From: Novosphingobium sp. Fuku2-ISO-50
GTDB lineage: Bacteria > Pseudomonadota > Alphaproteobacteria > Sphingomonadales > Sphingomonadaceae
DNA: 64,000 nt
Direction: 5' to 3'
NCBI RefSeq assembly: GCF_001519055.1
Contig: NZ_KQ954286.1
Coordinates: forward strand, 1 to 64,000
Shown here in pieces: positions 10,562 to 22,211 of the stretch. The translations under genes and the position numbers were made by a program. The notes beneath the pieces were generated by a model. That model was not told the origin of the DNA. It searched no databases and was given only the letters and a program-made list of their open reading frames with translations. The stretch's first letter is position 1. Every line of letters starts with the position of its first letter.

Positions 10562-11125
10562 ATGAAAGACATGACTCCCCCCTCGCCACGAACTGCGCCG
10601 ATGACTTCGGCGTTCGCGCTGTTGTCTTTTGCGTGTGGTATCGGAATGGCAAACCCCATTCCAGCCTCGGCGCAGACTGCCGCCGCACCCCAATCGGTTA
10701 CTGCCGGCGATGTCGCGGGAAAGCCTCTCGACGATCTCAATCTGCGCAAGGAAAAGATCGCCCCGGTGCTCGAAGCGGCCCAGGCCAACCCCTACCGGAT
10801 TCCCGGCAAGGGGCGCTGCGCCGATCTGAACCGCGAAGTTGCCGATCTCAACGAAGCCCTCGGGCCCGACATCGACGAAAGCATTTCACCCAGCGCCCAG
10901 CAAAAGCGCGACCGCGCCATCGGCGGAACCGCCCGCTCGGTTGTCGGCAGCCTGATCCCGTTTGGCGGGGTGGTCCGCGAAATCAGCGGCGCGAACGCCG
11001 CCGAAAATCACCGCGAACTCTATCTTTACGCAGGCATCGTCCGCCGCGCCTTTATCAAGGGCTATGCCAGGGCGCGGGCCTGCCGGATCGCGCACTACAT
11101 CCCGCCGGTTCCGGACAAGAAGTAA
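10562..11125 (+). CDS. Exported hypothetical protein
   Basis: A 187-residue protein with a probable signal peptide that ends near ANPIPASAQT. The mature part has a charged helix (LNLRKEKIAPVLEAAQANPY), a Cys in GKGRCADLN, an Ala/Gly hydrophobic stretch (IGGTARSVVGSLIPFGGVVR, about 119-138) and a Cys-containing basic C-terminal region. Start choice is uncertain: ATGs at 10562, 10571 and 10601 are in frame and none has a strong ribosome site. No known family was recognised; it looks like a small sphingomonad periplasmic protein. Confidence 0.6.
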   Translation: MKDMTPPSPRTAPMTSAFALLSFACGIGMANPIPASAQTAAAPQSVTAGDVAGKPLDDLNLRKEKIAPVLEAAQANPYRIPGKGRCADLNREVADLNEALGPDIDESISPSAQQKRDRAIGGTARSVVGSLIPFGGVVREISGANAAENHRELYLYAGIVRRAFIKGYARARACRIAHYIPPVPDKK

Positions 11126-11152
11126 GGCATGCCCCAGACGGGCAGGACTTGA

Positions 11153-11458
11153 TCAGGCGCGTTTGCGAACGAATTCGGCGCGCAGGACGAGCCCCTTGAT
11201 TCCGTCGAAACGGCAGTCGATTTCTTGCGCATCGCCGGTCAGGCGGATCGACTTGATCAATGTGCCGCGCTTGAGCGTTTGCCCCGCGCCTTTGACTTCG
11301 AGATCCTTGATCAGCGTGACCTGATCGCCATCGGCAAGGAGGTTGCCGACGGAATCGCGCACTTCGACGCGATCAGCCGCCGCCTTGCGCTCGGCAAGCT
11401 CGGATGCGGCCATCCATTCGCCGCTTTCCTCGTCATAGACATAGTCTTCGTCTGCCAT
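11153..11458 (-). CDS. PhnA/YjdM-domain protein, short form
   Basis: A 101-residue protein whose C-terminal two-thirds (RDSVGNLLADGDQVTLIKDL ... VLRAEFVRK) is the PhnA (YjdM) domain found beside zinc ribbons in many bacteria. Here the N-terminal zinc ribbon is replaced by an acidic segment (MADEDYVYDEESGEWMAAS). Despite the old name there is no evidence for a role in phosphonate use. The ATG at 11456-11458 follows AGGAGAA. It lies downstream of the sdh terminator and is therefore likely an independent unit. Confidence 0.8.
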   Translation of the reverse strand: MADEDYVYDEESGEWMAASELAERKAAADRVEVRDSVGNLLADGDQVTLIKDLEVKGAGQTLKRGTLIKSIRLTGDAQEIDCRFDGIKGLVLRAEFVRKRA

Positions 11459-11545
11459 GGAAATTCTCCTGTTTCCGCAGCTCGCCGCAGGGGCGAACGC
11501 TGCCAATGGATTGCGCATCCGCGCTTTTGCCCATCTTGCCAAGCA

Positions 11546-11577
11546 AAAAGGCCGGGGCGTTGCCACCCCGGCCTTTT
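11546..11577 (-). terminator. Rho-independent terminator of the sdh operon
   Basis: A 12-bp stem (AAAAGGCCGGGG / CCCCGGCCTTTT) with an 8-base loop lies 22 bases past the sdhA stop; on the minus strand the left arm reads as CCCCGGCC followed by five T. It cleanly separates sdhCDA from the PhnA-domain gene. Confidence 0.85.
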
Positions 11578-11599
11578 GCTTGCGCGCTTGATGCGACGA

Positions 11600-13405
11600 T
11601 CAGTACACGCGGGCCTTGGGCTTGATGTACGTGGCATCGTCGGTCAGCGTGTATTCGTGGACCGGGCGGTAATCGAGGCGGACGCCGCCGCCCTGGCCGC
11701 CCCAACCGTCAAACCACGCCACGGTGTGCTTCATCCAGTTCGCGTCATCGCGGCTGGGGAAATCTTCGTGGGCGTGAGCGCCGCGGCTTTCCTTGCGGTT
11801 ATAGGCGCCGTGCATCGTCACCGACGCCTGACTGATCAGGTTGTCGAGCTCCATCGTTTCGACGAGATCCGAATTCCAGATCAGCGAGCGGTCGGTCACG
11901 CCGACATCCTGGAACCGTTCATACGTCGCGGCGAGCTTGACCTTGCCTTCGGCCATCAGCTCGTCGGTGCGGAACACGGCGGCGTGCTGGCTCATCGTGC
12001 GCTGCATTTCGACGCGGATTTCCGCCGTGGGCGAGCTGCCCTTGGCATTGCGGAAGTGATCGAGGCGCGACAGCGCGAGGTCCGCGCTGTCCTTGGGCAG
12101 CGAGTCGTGGCTCGTGCCCGGCTTGATCAGTTCCTTGAGCCGCAGGCCGGTTGCGCGGCCAAACACGACGAGGTCGATCAGCGAGTTCGAACCGAGGCGA
12201 TTGGCGCCGTGGACCGAAACGCAGGCCGCTTCGCCGACTGCAAACAGGCCGGGGACAACCGTTTCAGGGTTGCCGTCGGCACCGATCGTCATGACTTCGC
12301 CATGATAGTTGGTCGGAATGCCGCCCATGTTGTAGTGGACGGTCGGCACGACGGGCAGCGGCTGGCGCGTCAGGTCGACACCGGCGAAGATCTTGCCGCT
12401 TTCGGTGATGCCCGGCAGGCGTTCGCCGAGAATCTTCGGATCGATGTGATCGAGGTGCAGGTAGATATGGTCCTTGTGCGGACCGACGCCGCGCCCTTCA
12501 CGGATTTCCAGCGCCATCGAGCGCGACACGACGTCGCGGCTGGCCAGATCCTTGGCCGAAGGGGCATAACGCTCCATGAAGCGTTCGCCTTCGGAGTTGG
12601 TCAGATAGCCGCCTTCGCCGCGTGCGCCCTCGGTGATCAACACGCCCGCGCCATAGATGCCGGTCGGGTGGAACTGCACGAATTCCATGTCCTGCAGCGG
12701 CAGGCCCGCGCGCAGCACCATGCCGCCGCCGTCGCCGGTGCAGGTATGGGCCGAAGTCGCGGTGAAATAGCTGCGGCCATAACCGCCGGTTGCCAGCACG
12801 ACCGAGTGCGAGCGGAAGCGGTGGATCGAGCCGTCATCCATGCACAGCGCGATAACGCCGCGGCATTCACCGTTTTCCATGATCAGGTCGATGGCGAAAT
12901 ATTCGATGAAGAAATCGGCATCGTACTTCAGCGACTGTTGATACAGCGCGTGCAGCATGGCGTGGCCGGTACGGTCGGCGGCGGCACAAGTGCGCTGCAC
13001 CGGGGGGCCTTCGCCCATGTTCTGCATGTGGCCGCCAAACGGACGCTGATAGATCGTGCCGTCGGCGTTGCGGCTGAACGGAACGCCGGCGTGTTCGAGT
13101 TCATAGACCGCAGCCGGAGCTTCGCGGACCATGTATTCGATCGCGTCCTGATCGCCCAGCCAGTCCGACCCCTTGACGGTGTCGTACATGTGCCAGGTCC
13201 AGTGGTCGGGCGTGTTGTTGCACAGCGAGGCGGCAATCCCGCCCTGCGCCGCAACGGTGTGCGAACGCGTGGGGAAAACCTTGGTGATGCAAGCCGTGCG
13301 CAGGCCGGCCTGCGCCGCGCCCATTGTCGCGCGCAGGCCCGAACCGCCGGCGCCGACGACCACCACGTCATAGGTATGGTCGATGATCTTGTATGCGGCA
13401 GTCAT
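11600..13405 (-). CDS. sdhA: Succinate dehydrogenase flavoprotein subunit
   Basis: A 601-residue SdhA, the FAD-bearing subunit of complex II that oxidises succinate to fumarate. It has the dinucleotide motif [11 protein letters not shown] near the N terminus, the covalent-flavin His in [15 protein letters not shown], the active-site region with HPTGIYGAG and [10 protein letters not shown], and the C-terminal [14 protein letters not shown] typical of SdhA. The start follows sdhD by 3 bases. The iron-sulphur subunit SdhB, normally next, is not present downstream: a terminator intervenes. Confidence 0.96.
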   Translation of the reverse strand: MTAAYKIIDHTYDVVVVGAGGSGLRATMGAAQAGLRTACITKVFPTRSHTVAAQGGIAASLCNNTPDHWTWHMYDTVKGSDWLGDQDAIEYMVREAPAAVYELEHAGVPFSRNADGTIYQRPFGGHMQNMGEGPPVQRTCAAADRTGHAMLHALYQQSLKYDADFFIEYFAIDLIMENGECRGVIALCMDDGSIHRFRSHSVVLATGGYGRSYFTATSAHTCTGDGGGMVLRAGLPLQDMEFVQFHPTGIYGAGVLITEGARGEGGYLTNSEGERFMERYAPSAKDLASRDVVSRSMALEIREGRGVGPHKDHIYLHLDHIDPKILGERLPGITESGKIFAGVDLTRQPLPVVPTVHYNMGGIPTNYHGEVMTIGADGNPETVVPGLFAVGEAACVSVHGANRLGSNSLIDLVVFGRATGLRLKELIKPGTSHDSLPKDSADLALSRLDHFRNAKGSSPTAEIRVEMQRTMSQHAAVFRTDELMAEGKVKLAATYERFQDVGVTDRSLIWNSDLVETMELDNLISQASVTMHGAYNRKESRGAHAHEDFPSRDDANWMKHTVAWFDGWGGQGGGVRLDYRPVHEYTLTDDATYIKPKARVY

Positions 13406-13408
13406 GGC

Positions 13409-13792
13409 TCAGGCGCCTCCCAGGGCAATGCGGATGACGGAGACAATACCGAACGCGGCACCCGCGAAAGGCACGATGTTCACAAACAGCCAGGCAGCGA
13501 TCTTGCCGGCGTCTTCGTGGACATAGTCTTCCAGCATCACCTGCACGCCGAGGCGCGCGTGATAGAACGTGTTGATGAAGATCAGCACCAGCGCGGTCGC
13601 CGGGACCGGCTGCGCCAGCCACGAATGGACCGCTTGATAGTCATAGCCCGGCAGAAGCGCGAGGCTGACCAGCAGATAGGGGATGAGGACGAGATTGCCC
13701 ACCGCCGTCAGGCGGGTAGCAAGCCAGTGATGCGCGCCATGGTGGCTGGAGCCCAGCCCCCGCACGCGGCCGATGGAAGTACCGTTACCCAT
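13409..13792 (-). CDS. sdhD: Succinate dehydrogenase membrane anchor subunit
   Basis: A 127-residue anchor subunit with three hydrophobic segments (about 35-52, 64-84, 99-122). The quinone/heme signature HARLGVQVMLEDYVH aligns with the His-x-Arg ... Asp-Tyr pattern of SdhD. It lies between sdhC and sdhA, 32 bases after sdhC and 3 bases before sdhA, as expected for a coordinated complex II operon. Confidence 0.92.
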   Translation of the reverse strand: MGNGTSIGRVRGLGSSHHGAHHWLATRLTAVGNLVLIPYLLVSLALLPGYDYQAVHSWLAQPVPATALVLIFINTFYHARLGVQVMLEDYVHEDAGKIAAWLFVNIVPFAGAAFGIVSVIRIALGGA

Positions 13793-13824
13793 TGAATCCT
13801 CGATCGTTACGGCAAGGCCACGCG

Positions 13825-14253
13825 TCAGCGCGGCAGGAGCACGAAAGCCCAGAACAGGGCGGTGGCGAGTACCGAGAACACCATCGTCAGCACCGACCAG
13901 CGCGCATTGGTGTGCAGTTCATAGCCCGCGCCGACGTCGAGCACGAGATGGCGCACACCCGTCGCGAGATGCTGAAAAAAGGCCCAGGTCAGGCCGATCA
14001 GCACGACTTTGCCCAGAATCGAGGTCAGGCCGCTGAGCGGGCTGGCCGTACCGGTCCAGACATAGGCGATGAACGTCTGATAGCTCTGTTCACCACCGGC
14101 GATTGCACCGACCCACCACAGCAACAGGCCAAGACCGGCGAAGGTCAGCCCGTTTCCGGTGACGCGGTGCAGGATCGAAACCAGCATTGCCGGGCCCCAG
14201 CGCCAGATCTGGAGGTGCGGCGAGATCGGCCGGTTGCTGCTTGCCTGCGCCAT
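13825..14253 (-). CDS. sdhC: Succinate dehydrogenase cytochrome b556 subunit
   Basis: A 142-residue heme-binding membrane subunit of complex II. It has the family signature RPISPHLQIWRW ... SILHRVTG at the N terminus (ubiquinone site Ser and Arg) and the axial-heme His region HLATGVRHLVLD, with three membrane segments. The ATG at 14251-14253 follows GAGGAG. It is the first gene of the sdhCDA transcript; its promoter must lie in the divergent region shared with prmA. Confidence 0.92.
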   Translation of the reverse strand: MAQASSNRPISPHLQIWRWGPAMLVSILHRVTGNGLTFAGLGLLLWWVGAIAGGEQSYQTFIAYVWTGTASPLSGLTSILGKVVLIGLTWAFFQHLATGVRHLVLDVGAGYELHTNARWSVLTMVFSVLATALFWAFVLLPR

Positions 14254-14556
14254 GCAAAACTCCTCAAATGCCAAACGGCCACGGCCCATCGACCATAGCC
14301 CAACAGTATGTCCCGGCCAAAGGCGTGTATGGCCGAGACGTCAAGCGCGATTCGTATTAGTGGAAATGCCGCAACGCGCAACCTGTGCCGCAGTGTAACA
14401 TGCATAGGTCTTATATCAGGGCATGATCGGGCGGGCGGCTGCCCCGTTGCGGCGCCCGTCATACCCATCTAAGGCGCAGGGCATGACGGATCGCGACAGC
14501 GGCAAAGATTGCGCCTATCGGCGTGTACTGCGCGCGCGATGCGAATGGAGCCAATC
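14254..14556. promoter_or_regulatory. Divergent promoter region sdhC / prmA
   Basis: These 303 bases separate sdhC (leftward) from prmA (rightward). A TTGACG hexamer on the minus strand (14339-14344) is a possible -35 element for sdh, but no good -10 at 16-18 bases was found. No gene, long repeat or riboswitch-like structure was seen. Confidence 0.35.
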
Positions 14557-15540
14557 ATGTCGGATGAAACCACGCCAGGCGAAGACGCCTGGAAAGTCAC
14601 CTTTTTCGGCCCGCGCGCGCAAATTCAGGCGGCGCTGGTGGCGCACGAGGATGCGTTCGACTGGGATCCGGAGATTGTCCTTGCCGGCAGCGAGATTGCC
14701 GAAGACTTTCCCGACGACTGGCGCCTGGAAGCCTGGCTCTCGCATGCGCCATCGGCGGAGGACCTGTCGGCGATGCGCGCGCTGTTTGCCGACTATGCAC
14801 CCGAGGCGCATGTCGAACACCTGCCGCCGACCGACTGGGTGACGCTGAGCCAGGCCGGGGTCGAGCCGATCCGCGAAGGGCCGTTTTACGTCCATACCGC
14901 CGATCATCCGCCGCTGAACCAGCCCGGTGTGCGCAATTTCGTGATTCCGGCGAGCTTGGCCTTCGGCACGGGGCAACATGCCACCACCGCCGGGTGCCTT
15001 GCCATGCTGGCCACGATGAAGCGGCGCGGCGTGGTCGTGCGCAATATTGCCGACATCGGCACGGGCACAGGCCTGCTGACGTTTGCGGCCATGCATCTGT
15101 GGCCGATGGCGCGTGCGATGGCGAGCGACATCGACCCGGTCTGCGGCCCGGTCGTGGCGGACAATGCCGAAGCCAACGGGGTCCGCATGGGCGATGGCAA
15201 CGGGCGCATGGCCATGGTCATCGCGCCGGGGATGGCCCATCCGCTGCTGCGTGCGAGCGCGCCTTATGACTTGCTGATCGCCAATATCCTGGCCGGGCCG
15301 CTGGTTGAACTGGCACCCGATTTCGCAGGCGCCGTCGTGCCGGGCGGCAATATCCTGCTTTCGGGATTGCTGACCACGCAGGAACCCGCCGTGCGCGCGG
15401 CCTATACCCGCGCGGGGCTGCGCCTTGCCGCGCGGATGACGCGCGGCGACTGGTCGATCCTGTGGCTGCGCCGTCGCCGGTTTGGCGGGGTCCGGCCGAG
15501 CCAGGTCGGCGTGCTGCCTGAATGGTCGAAACGCTGGTGA
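14557..15540 (+). CDS. prmA: Ribosomal protein L11 methyltransferase
   Basis: A 327-residue SAM-dependent enzyme that trimethylates ribosomal protein L11. The methyltransferase core has FGTGQHATT (substrate/SAM region), motif I ADIGTGTGLLTFAA and the catalytic-region NILAGPLVELAP, all diagnostic for PrmA. The N-terminal domain is acidic and tryptophan-rich, as usual. The ATG at 14557 follows GGAG. The last codons are duplicated just beyond the stop (15-bp tandem repeat). It ends convergent with the CinA gene. Confidence 0.93.
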   Translation: MSDETTPGEDAWKVTFFGPRAQIQAALVAHEDAFDWDPEIVLAGSEIAEDFPDDWRLEAWLSHAPSAEDLSAMRALFADYAPEAHVEHLPPTDWVTLSQAGVEPIREGPFYVHTADHPPLNQPGVRNFVIPASLAFGTGQHATTAGCLAMLATMKRRGVVVRNIADIGTGTGLLTFAAMHLWPMARAMASDIDPVCGPVVADNAEANGVRMGDGNGRMAMVIAPGMAHPLLRASAPYDLLIANILAGPLVELAPDFAGAVVPGGNILLSGLLTTQEPAVRAAYTRAGLRLAARMTRGDWSILWLRRRRFGGVRPSQVGVLPEWSKRW

Positions 15541-15556
15541 GCGAAACGCTGGTGAG
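15527..15556. repeat. 15-bp tandem duplication at the prmA 3' end
   Basis: The 15 bases CGAAACGCTGGTGAG occur twice in direct succession (15527-15541 and 15542-15556). The first copy contains the prmA stop codon, so the second is untranslated. It is a recent replication-slippage type duplication with no evident consequence. Confidence 0.85.
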
Positions 15557-15559
15557 CGA

Positions 15560-16054
15560 TCAGGGCTCCAGCGCCTCGGCCAGCAGAGTCAGCGCGGCCA
15601 TGGCAAAGGCGTGCATGTTGCCGAGCCGATCCTCGCTGCCGGTGTGAACCGTGATCGCGGCGCGGATGCCGCCGGGGCCGACGACGCCGATCGCACTGGT
15701 GCCCGAGGCGACGCCGAGCGGGTGGCGCCCCGGCCCGGCGGCGCCGGTTTCGGCAATGCCCCAATCGGCGTCATAGCGTCTGGCGATCAGCTCTGCCTGC
15801 GCCAGCGCATAGGCCTCGGTCGCCGAGGTCAGCCCGCGCAATGTCCCCGGCTCATGACCGAGCACGATTCGCCGCCCCTTGAGCGAATAGATGATCCCGC
15901 CGCCGCGATAGAATGCCGAGGCGCCGGGCATGGCCAGCAATCCGGCGGAAATCAGGCCGCTGGTCGCCCCGTCGACAACCGCCAGCGTTTCTCCGCGCGC
16001 AACCAGCAAGGCCCCTGCCCGCGCGCCGACACCTGCGAGTTGCTCCAAAGTCAT
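15560..16054 (-). CDS. CinA C-terminal-domain nicotinamide-nucleotide amidohydrolase
   Basis: A 164-residue stand-alone CinA C-terminal domain (PncC type), which deamidates nicotinamide mononucleotide to nicotinate mononucleotide in pyridine salvage. It shows the variant DGATSGLISAGLLAMPGASA, FYRGGGIIYS and AETGAAGPG regions seen in PncC. Its ATG overlaps the stop of the LysE gene by 4 bases, so it is translationally coupled to it; LigA lies immediately upstream, giving a plausible NAD-linked operon. Confidence 0.85.
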   Translation of the reverse strand: MTLEQLAGVGARAGALLVARGETLAVVDGATSGLISAGLLAMPGASAFYRGGGIIYSLKGRRIVLGHEPGTLRGLTSATEAYALAQAELIARRYDADWGIAETGAAGPGRHPLGVASGTSAIGVVGPGGIRAAITVHTGSEDRLGNMHAFAMAALTLLAEALEP

Positions 16055-16689
16055 GGGCGCGTGCCCGCGATGGCGAGGCCAAACGCAACGAACACGCCGC
16101 CGGTCACCCGGTTGAACAGCCGCCGTCGCGCCGGTCGCTTGAGCCAGGCGGCAAGGCCGCGCCCGCCGAGCGCATAGACGAAATACCAGGTGAATTCGAC
16201 GACGCCGAACGTTGCCACCATGATCGCGAACTGCCCGCCTTTGGGCCGCGCCGGATCGAGAAACAACGGCAGGAACGCGGCGGCAAACAGCAAGGCCTTG
16301 GGATTGCTCACGCCGATCGAAAAGCCGGTGCGGAACAGGCGCCAGCGCGAAGGCCCGGCCTCGGCACGCGCCAGTTCGGCCTCGGCGGGATCGATTTCAT
16401 CCTCGACCGGGGCAATCCACGCCTTGTAGCCAAGCCAGACGAGATAGGCCGCGCCCGACAGCTTGAGCACGGTAAACGCCGCCGGGATCGCCAGCAGCAG
16501 CGCGGTCAGCCCCGCCGCCGAAGCCGCAAGCAGGCTGACCACGGCGGTAAAACAGCCAAACATCGCCATGACCGACGGCATCAGGCCATGTTCGATGCTG
16601 CGCGTCATGACGTGGAGCATGTTCGGCCCGGGCGATGCCGAGATGAAAAAGACCGTGGCGACGAACATCCACCAGGTATGCAATGCCAT
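16051..16689 (-). CDS. LysE-family translocator
   Basis: A 212-residue inner-membrane exporter of the LysE/RhtB superfamily, which exports amino acids or related compounds. The family start (FVATVFFISASPGPNMLHVM) and about six hydrophobic segments are present, with the conserved GVSNPKALLFAAAFLPLFL block. The ATG at 16687-16689 is 5 bases beyond the ligA stop and the 3' end overlaps the CinA gene. The transported substrate is unknown. Confidence 0.87.
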   Translation of the reverse strand: MALHTWWMFVATVFFISASPGPNMLHVMTRSIEHGLMPSVMAMFGCFTAVVSLLAASAAGLTALLLAIPAAFTVLKLSGAAYLVWLGYKAWIAPVEDEIDPAEAELARAEAGPSRWRLFRTGFSIGVSNPKALLFAAAFLPLFLDPARPKGGQFAIMVATFGVVEFTWYFVYALGGRGLAAWLKRPARRRLFNRVTGGVFVAFGLAIAGTRP

Positions 16690-16694
16690 TGCTG

Positions 16695-19428
<2,734 letters not shown>

Positions 19429-19446
19429 GCCCGCGCGCTTGCCCGA

Positions 19447-21111
19447 TCATGCCTGTTCGAGCAAGCGGTCCGCCTGCGCGCGCGCTTCGGGCGTGATCTC
19501 CGCGCCCGACAGCATGCGCGCGATCTCTTCCTTGCGCCCGGCGGAATCGAGCAGCGCGACCGACGTGCGCGTGACCGTGCCTTCGCTCGATTTGGCGATG
19601 AGGAAATGGTTGCGCCCGCGCGCCGCGACTTGCGGGCTGTGCGTAACGGCGAGCAATTGCCCGGCGTGCGCCAGCCGGGCGAGCCGTTCGCCGATCGCGC
19701 TGGCCACCGCGCCACCGACGCCGCGATCGATTTCGTCGAAAATCACCGTCGCGGCGCCGCCCTCTTCGGCCAAGGCGACTTTGAGCGCGAGAATGAAGCG
19801 CGACAGTTCGCCGCCCGAGGCAATCTTGCCCAAAGGGGCAAAGGCGCTGCCGGGATTGGTCGAAATCAGGAATTCGACCGCATCGACGCCTTGCGGTCCC
19901 CAGCGATCGTCGGGCAGCCGCACGACAGCGGTACGGAATCGCGCCGCATCGAGCTTGAGCGGGGCAAGTTCCTGCGCCACCGCCGCGTCGAGCCGTCGCG
20001 CCGCTTCGGCCCTGACCACCGACAGCGCCTCGGCCTTGGCCTGATAATCGAGCCCCGCATCGTGTGCTGCGCGTTCGAGCTGCAGGATATGCGCGTCGCC
20101 GCTTTCGATCGCGTCGAGCGCGGCGCGCATTTCGGCCGTCTTTGCCGCCAGTTCATCGGCGGCGCAGCCGTGCTTGCGCGCGGCGGCACGCAGTTCGAAC
20201 AATCGCGTCTCGATACGGTCGAGCGACAAGGGATCGTGCGCCAGCGCTTCCATTGCGGCGGCAATGCGGTCTTCGGCCTCGCCCGCCTCGATCACCGCGC
20301 GGTCGAGCGAGGCCAGCGCTTCGGCCAGCAAGGGATGTTCGCCGGCAATACGGTCGAGCCGCCGGGCCGCGCTGCGCAAACCGGCGAGCGCAGAATCCGA
20401 TCCTTCCCACAGTACCTGCAACGCGGCGAGGTCGCTCGACAGGCGCTCGCCCTTCTGCATCGCGGCGCGCTGTTGCGCGAGATCGGCTTCCTCGCCCACT
20501 TGCGCATCGAGCGCGACCAGTTCGGCCAGATGCGCGGTCAACAAGTCCTCGTCCGCGCGGGCCGCCGTGACCGCTGCGCGCGCTGCGGCCAGGTCTGCCT
20601 CGGCGCGGCTCCAGCGGTGCCAGGCCTGCGCGACGGAGGCGGTATCGGCATGGGCATAGCGGTCGAGCAGGGCGCGATGGCCGCGCGCGTTGACCAGCCC
20701 GCGATCATCATGCTGACCATGAAGCTCGACGAGATGGCGCGACAAGTCCCGCAAGAGCGCAACGCCGACCGGTTGATCGTTGATAAAGGCCCGGCTGCCG
20801 CCATCGGCGCGCAAGCGGCGCTTGATGATCAGCGCTTCGCCCGGTTCGATGGCGATGTCCGCCTCGGCCAGCGCGGCGCGGATCGCATCGGGCAGGCGAT
20901 CGAACTCGAATGTCGCGGTGACGCTGGCCTGATCGGTGCCGGCACGCACGAGGCCGGTGTCGGCGCGATCGCCCAGAACCAGCCCGAGCGAATCGAGCAG
21001 GATCGACTTGCCCGCGCCGGTTTCGCCGGTCAACACGCCCAACCCGGCGCGAAACACCAGGTCCAGCGCCTCGATCAGCACGACATTGCGGATGGCAAGA
21101 GCGGTCAGCAT
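19447..21111 (-). CDS. recN: DNA repair protein RecN
   Basis: A 554-residue SMC-like ATPase that acts early in recombinational repair of double-strand breaks. Walker A is GETGAGKS (29-36); long coiled-coil segments follow; the signature region PLGKIASGGELSRFILALK and Walker B-like ATVIFDEIDRGVGG are in the C-terminal third. Start MLTALAIRNVVLIEALDL is canonical. GNAT and ligA follow within 20 bases, suggesting a DNA-repair operon. No clear LexA box was identified upstream. Confidence 0.94.
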   Translation of the reverse strand: MLTALAIRNVVLIEALDLVFRAGLGVLTGETGAGKSILLDSLGLVLGDRADTGLVRAGTDQASVTATFEFDRLPDAIRAALAEADIAIEPGEALIIKRRLRADGGSRAFINDQPVGVALLRDLSRHLVELHGQHDDRGLVNARGHRALLDRYAHADTASVAQAWHRWSRAEADLAAARAAVTAARADEDLLTAHLAELVALDAQVGEEADLAQQRAAMQKGERLSSDLAALQVLWEGSDSALAGLRSAARRLDRIAGEHPLLAEALASLDRAVIEAGEAEDRIAAAMEALAHDPLSLDRIETRLFELRAAARKHGCAADELAAKTAEMRAALDAIESGDAHILQLERAAHDAGLDYQAKAEALSVVRAEAARRLDAAVAQELAPLKLDAARFRTAVVRLPDDRWGPQGVDAVEFLISTNPGSAFAPLGKIASGGELSRFILALKVALAEEGGAATVIFDEIDRGVGGAVASAIGERLARLAHAGQLLAVTHSPQVAARGRNHFLIAKSSEGTVTRTSVALLDSAGRKEEIARMLSGAEITPEARAQADRLLEQA

Positions 21112-21293
21112 CGCTCAGGTCATAGCCATCACGGCGCCCCCCGTCACCCTTTGTTCTCCCCCATTGTTGCCCGCATCCGCCATATTTCAACCGCGTGACA
21201 CAGTGCCATGCGAACGAAACGTGATTGTGACAGTGAGTCGCAGGAGATCGGGATTTCAGTCAAATCGCAAACCACCAATAAAGGGGCAAGCCG

Positions 21294-22211
21294 ATGGCAC
21301 AGCATGCGCTGTTGAAGGACGGCAAGAGGGGGCTGCCTTCGGCCCGGGATCTCGCCACATCGATTCCCGCCTGGCTCGAATTGCCCGAACCGCGCGGGTT
21401 CCGCCCCAAGCGCAAAGTGCGCACCGTGTGGATTTCCGATCTTCATCTCGGCACACGCGGCTGCAACGCGACGATGCTGCTCGATTTCCTGGCCTCGATC
21501 GAGTGCGAAACACTCTATCTCGTCGGCGACATCGTCGATGGCTGGCGGCTGTCCAAAGGCTGGTACTGGCCCGACGAACACAATGAAGTGGTCCGCCGCG
21601 TGCTCAAGATGGCGCATCGCGGCACACGCGTCGTGCTGATTGCGGGCAATCACGATGAAATGCTGCGGCCTTATGCCGGGATGGGGTTTGGCGGCGTCGA
21701 ACTGGCGCTCGATGCGATCCATCATACCGCCGATGGCCGCCGGATCTATGTCACGCATGGCGACGGGTTTGACGGGGTGGTGCTCTATGCCCGCTGGCTA
21801 GCGTTCCTTGGCGACAAGGCCTACGAATTCCTGCTGCGGACCAACCATTGGGTCAATCTGATCCGCCGCCAGTTCCGCCTGCCGTACTGGTCGCTGTCGG
21901 CCTATATGAAAAAGCGAGTCAAGAACGCGGTCCAGTTCATCTGCGATTTCGAGGAAGCGGTGGCGCATGCCGCGCGCGACATGGGGGTCGACGGGGTCGT
22001 CTGCGGCCATATCCATTGCGCCGAAATCCGCCAGATCGGCGATGTGACGTATTACAACGACGGCGATTGGGTCGAAAGCTGCACCGCGCTGGTCGAAGAC
22101 TCGCATGGGGCCATCAGCATTGTCGACTGGGCAGCGGAAACCGCAAAGCAGGCCGCCGCGCCGATGCCTGCCGAAACGCAAGACGCCCCGCGCGAAAGGG
22201 AACAGGCATGA
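21294..22211 (+). CDS. Calcineurin-like metallophosphoesterase (LpxH/UDP-diacylglucosamine type)
   Basis: A 305-residue phosphoesterase with the metal-binding blocks WISDLHLGTRG (about 44), VGDIVDGW (about 80), AGNHDEM (about 118), HGDGFD (about 158) and GHIHCAEIR (about 241). The family removes UMP from UDP-2,3-diacylglucosamine or acts on other lipid phosphodiesters. The next gene, a glycosyltransferase, overlaps it by 4 bases, which points to an envelope glycolipid pathway. The acidic C-terminal tail is unusual. The exact substrate is uncertain. Confidence 0.8.
   Translation: MAQHALLKDGKRGLPSARDLATSIPAWLELPEPRGFRPKRKVRTVWISDLHLGTRGCNATMLLDFLASIECETLYLVGDIVDGWRLSKGWYWPDEHNEVVRRVLKMAHRGTRVVLIAGNHDEMLRPYAGMGFGGVELALDAIHHTADGRRIYVTHGDGFDGVVLYARWLAFLGDKAYEFLLRTNHWVNLIRRQFRLPYWSLSAYMKKRVKNAVQFICDFEEAVAHAARDMGVDGVVCGHIHCAEIRQIGDVTYYNDGDWVESCTALVEDSHGAISIVDWAAETAKQAAAPMPAETQDAPREREQA

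Noticed and set aside
11225..13795. A long plus-strand frame antisense to the sdh genes
   Set aside because: The minus-strand sdhA and sdhD proteins are unambiguous; the plus-strand product has no domains.
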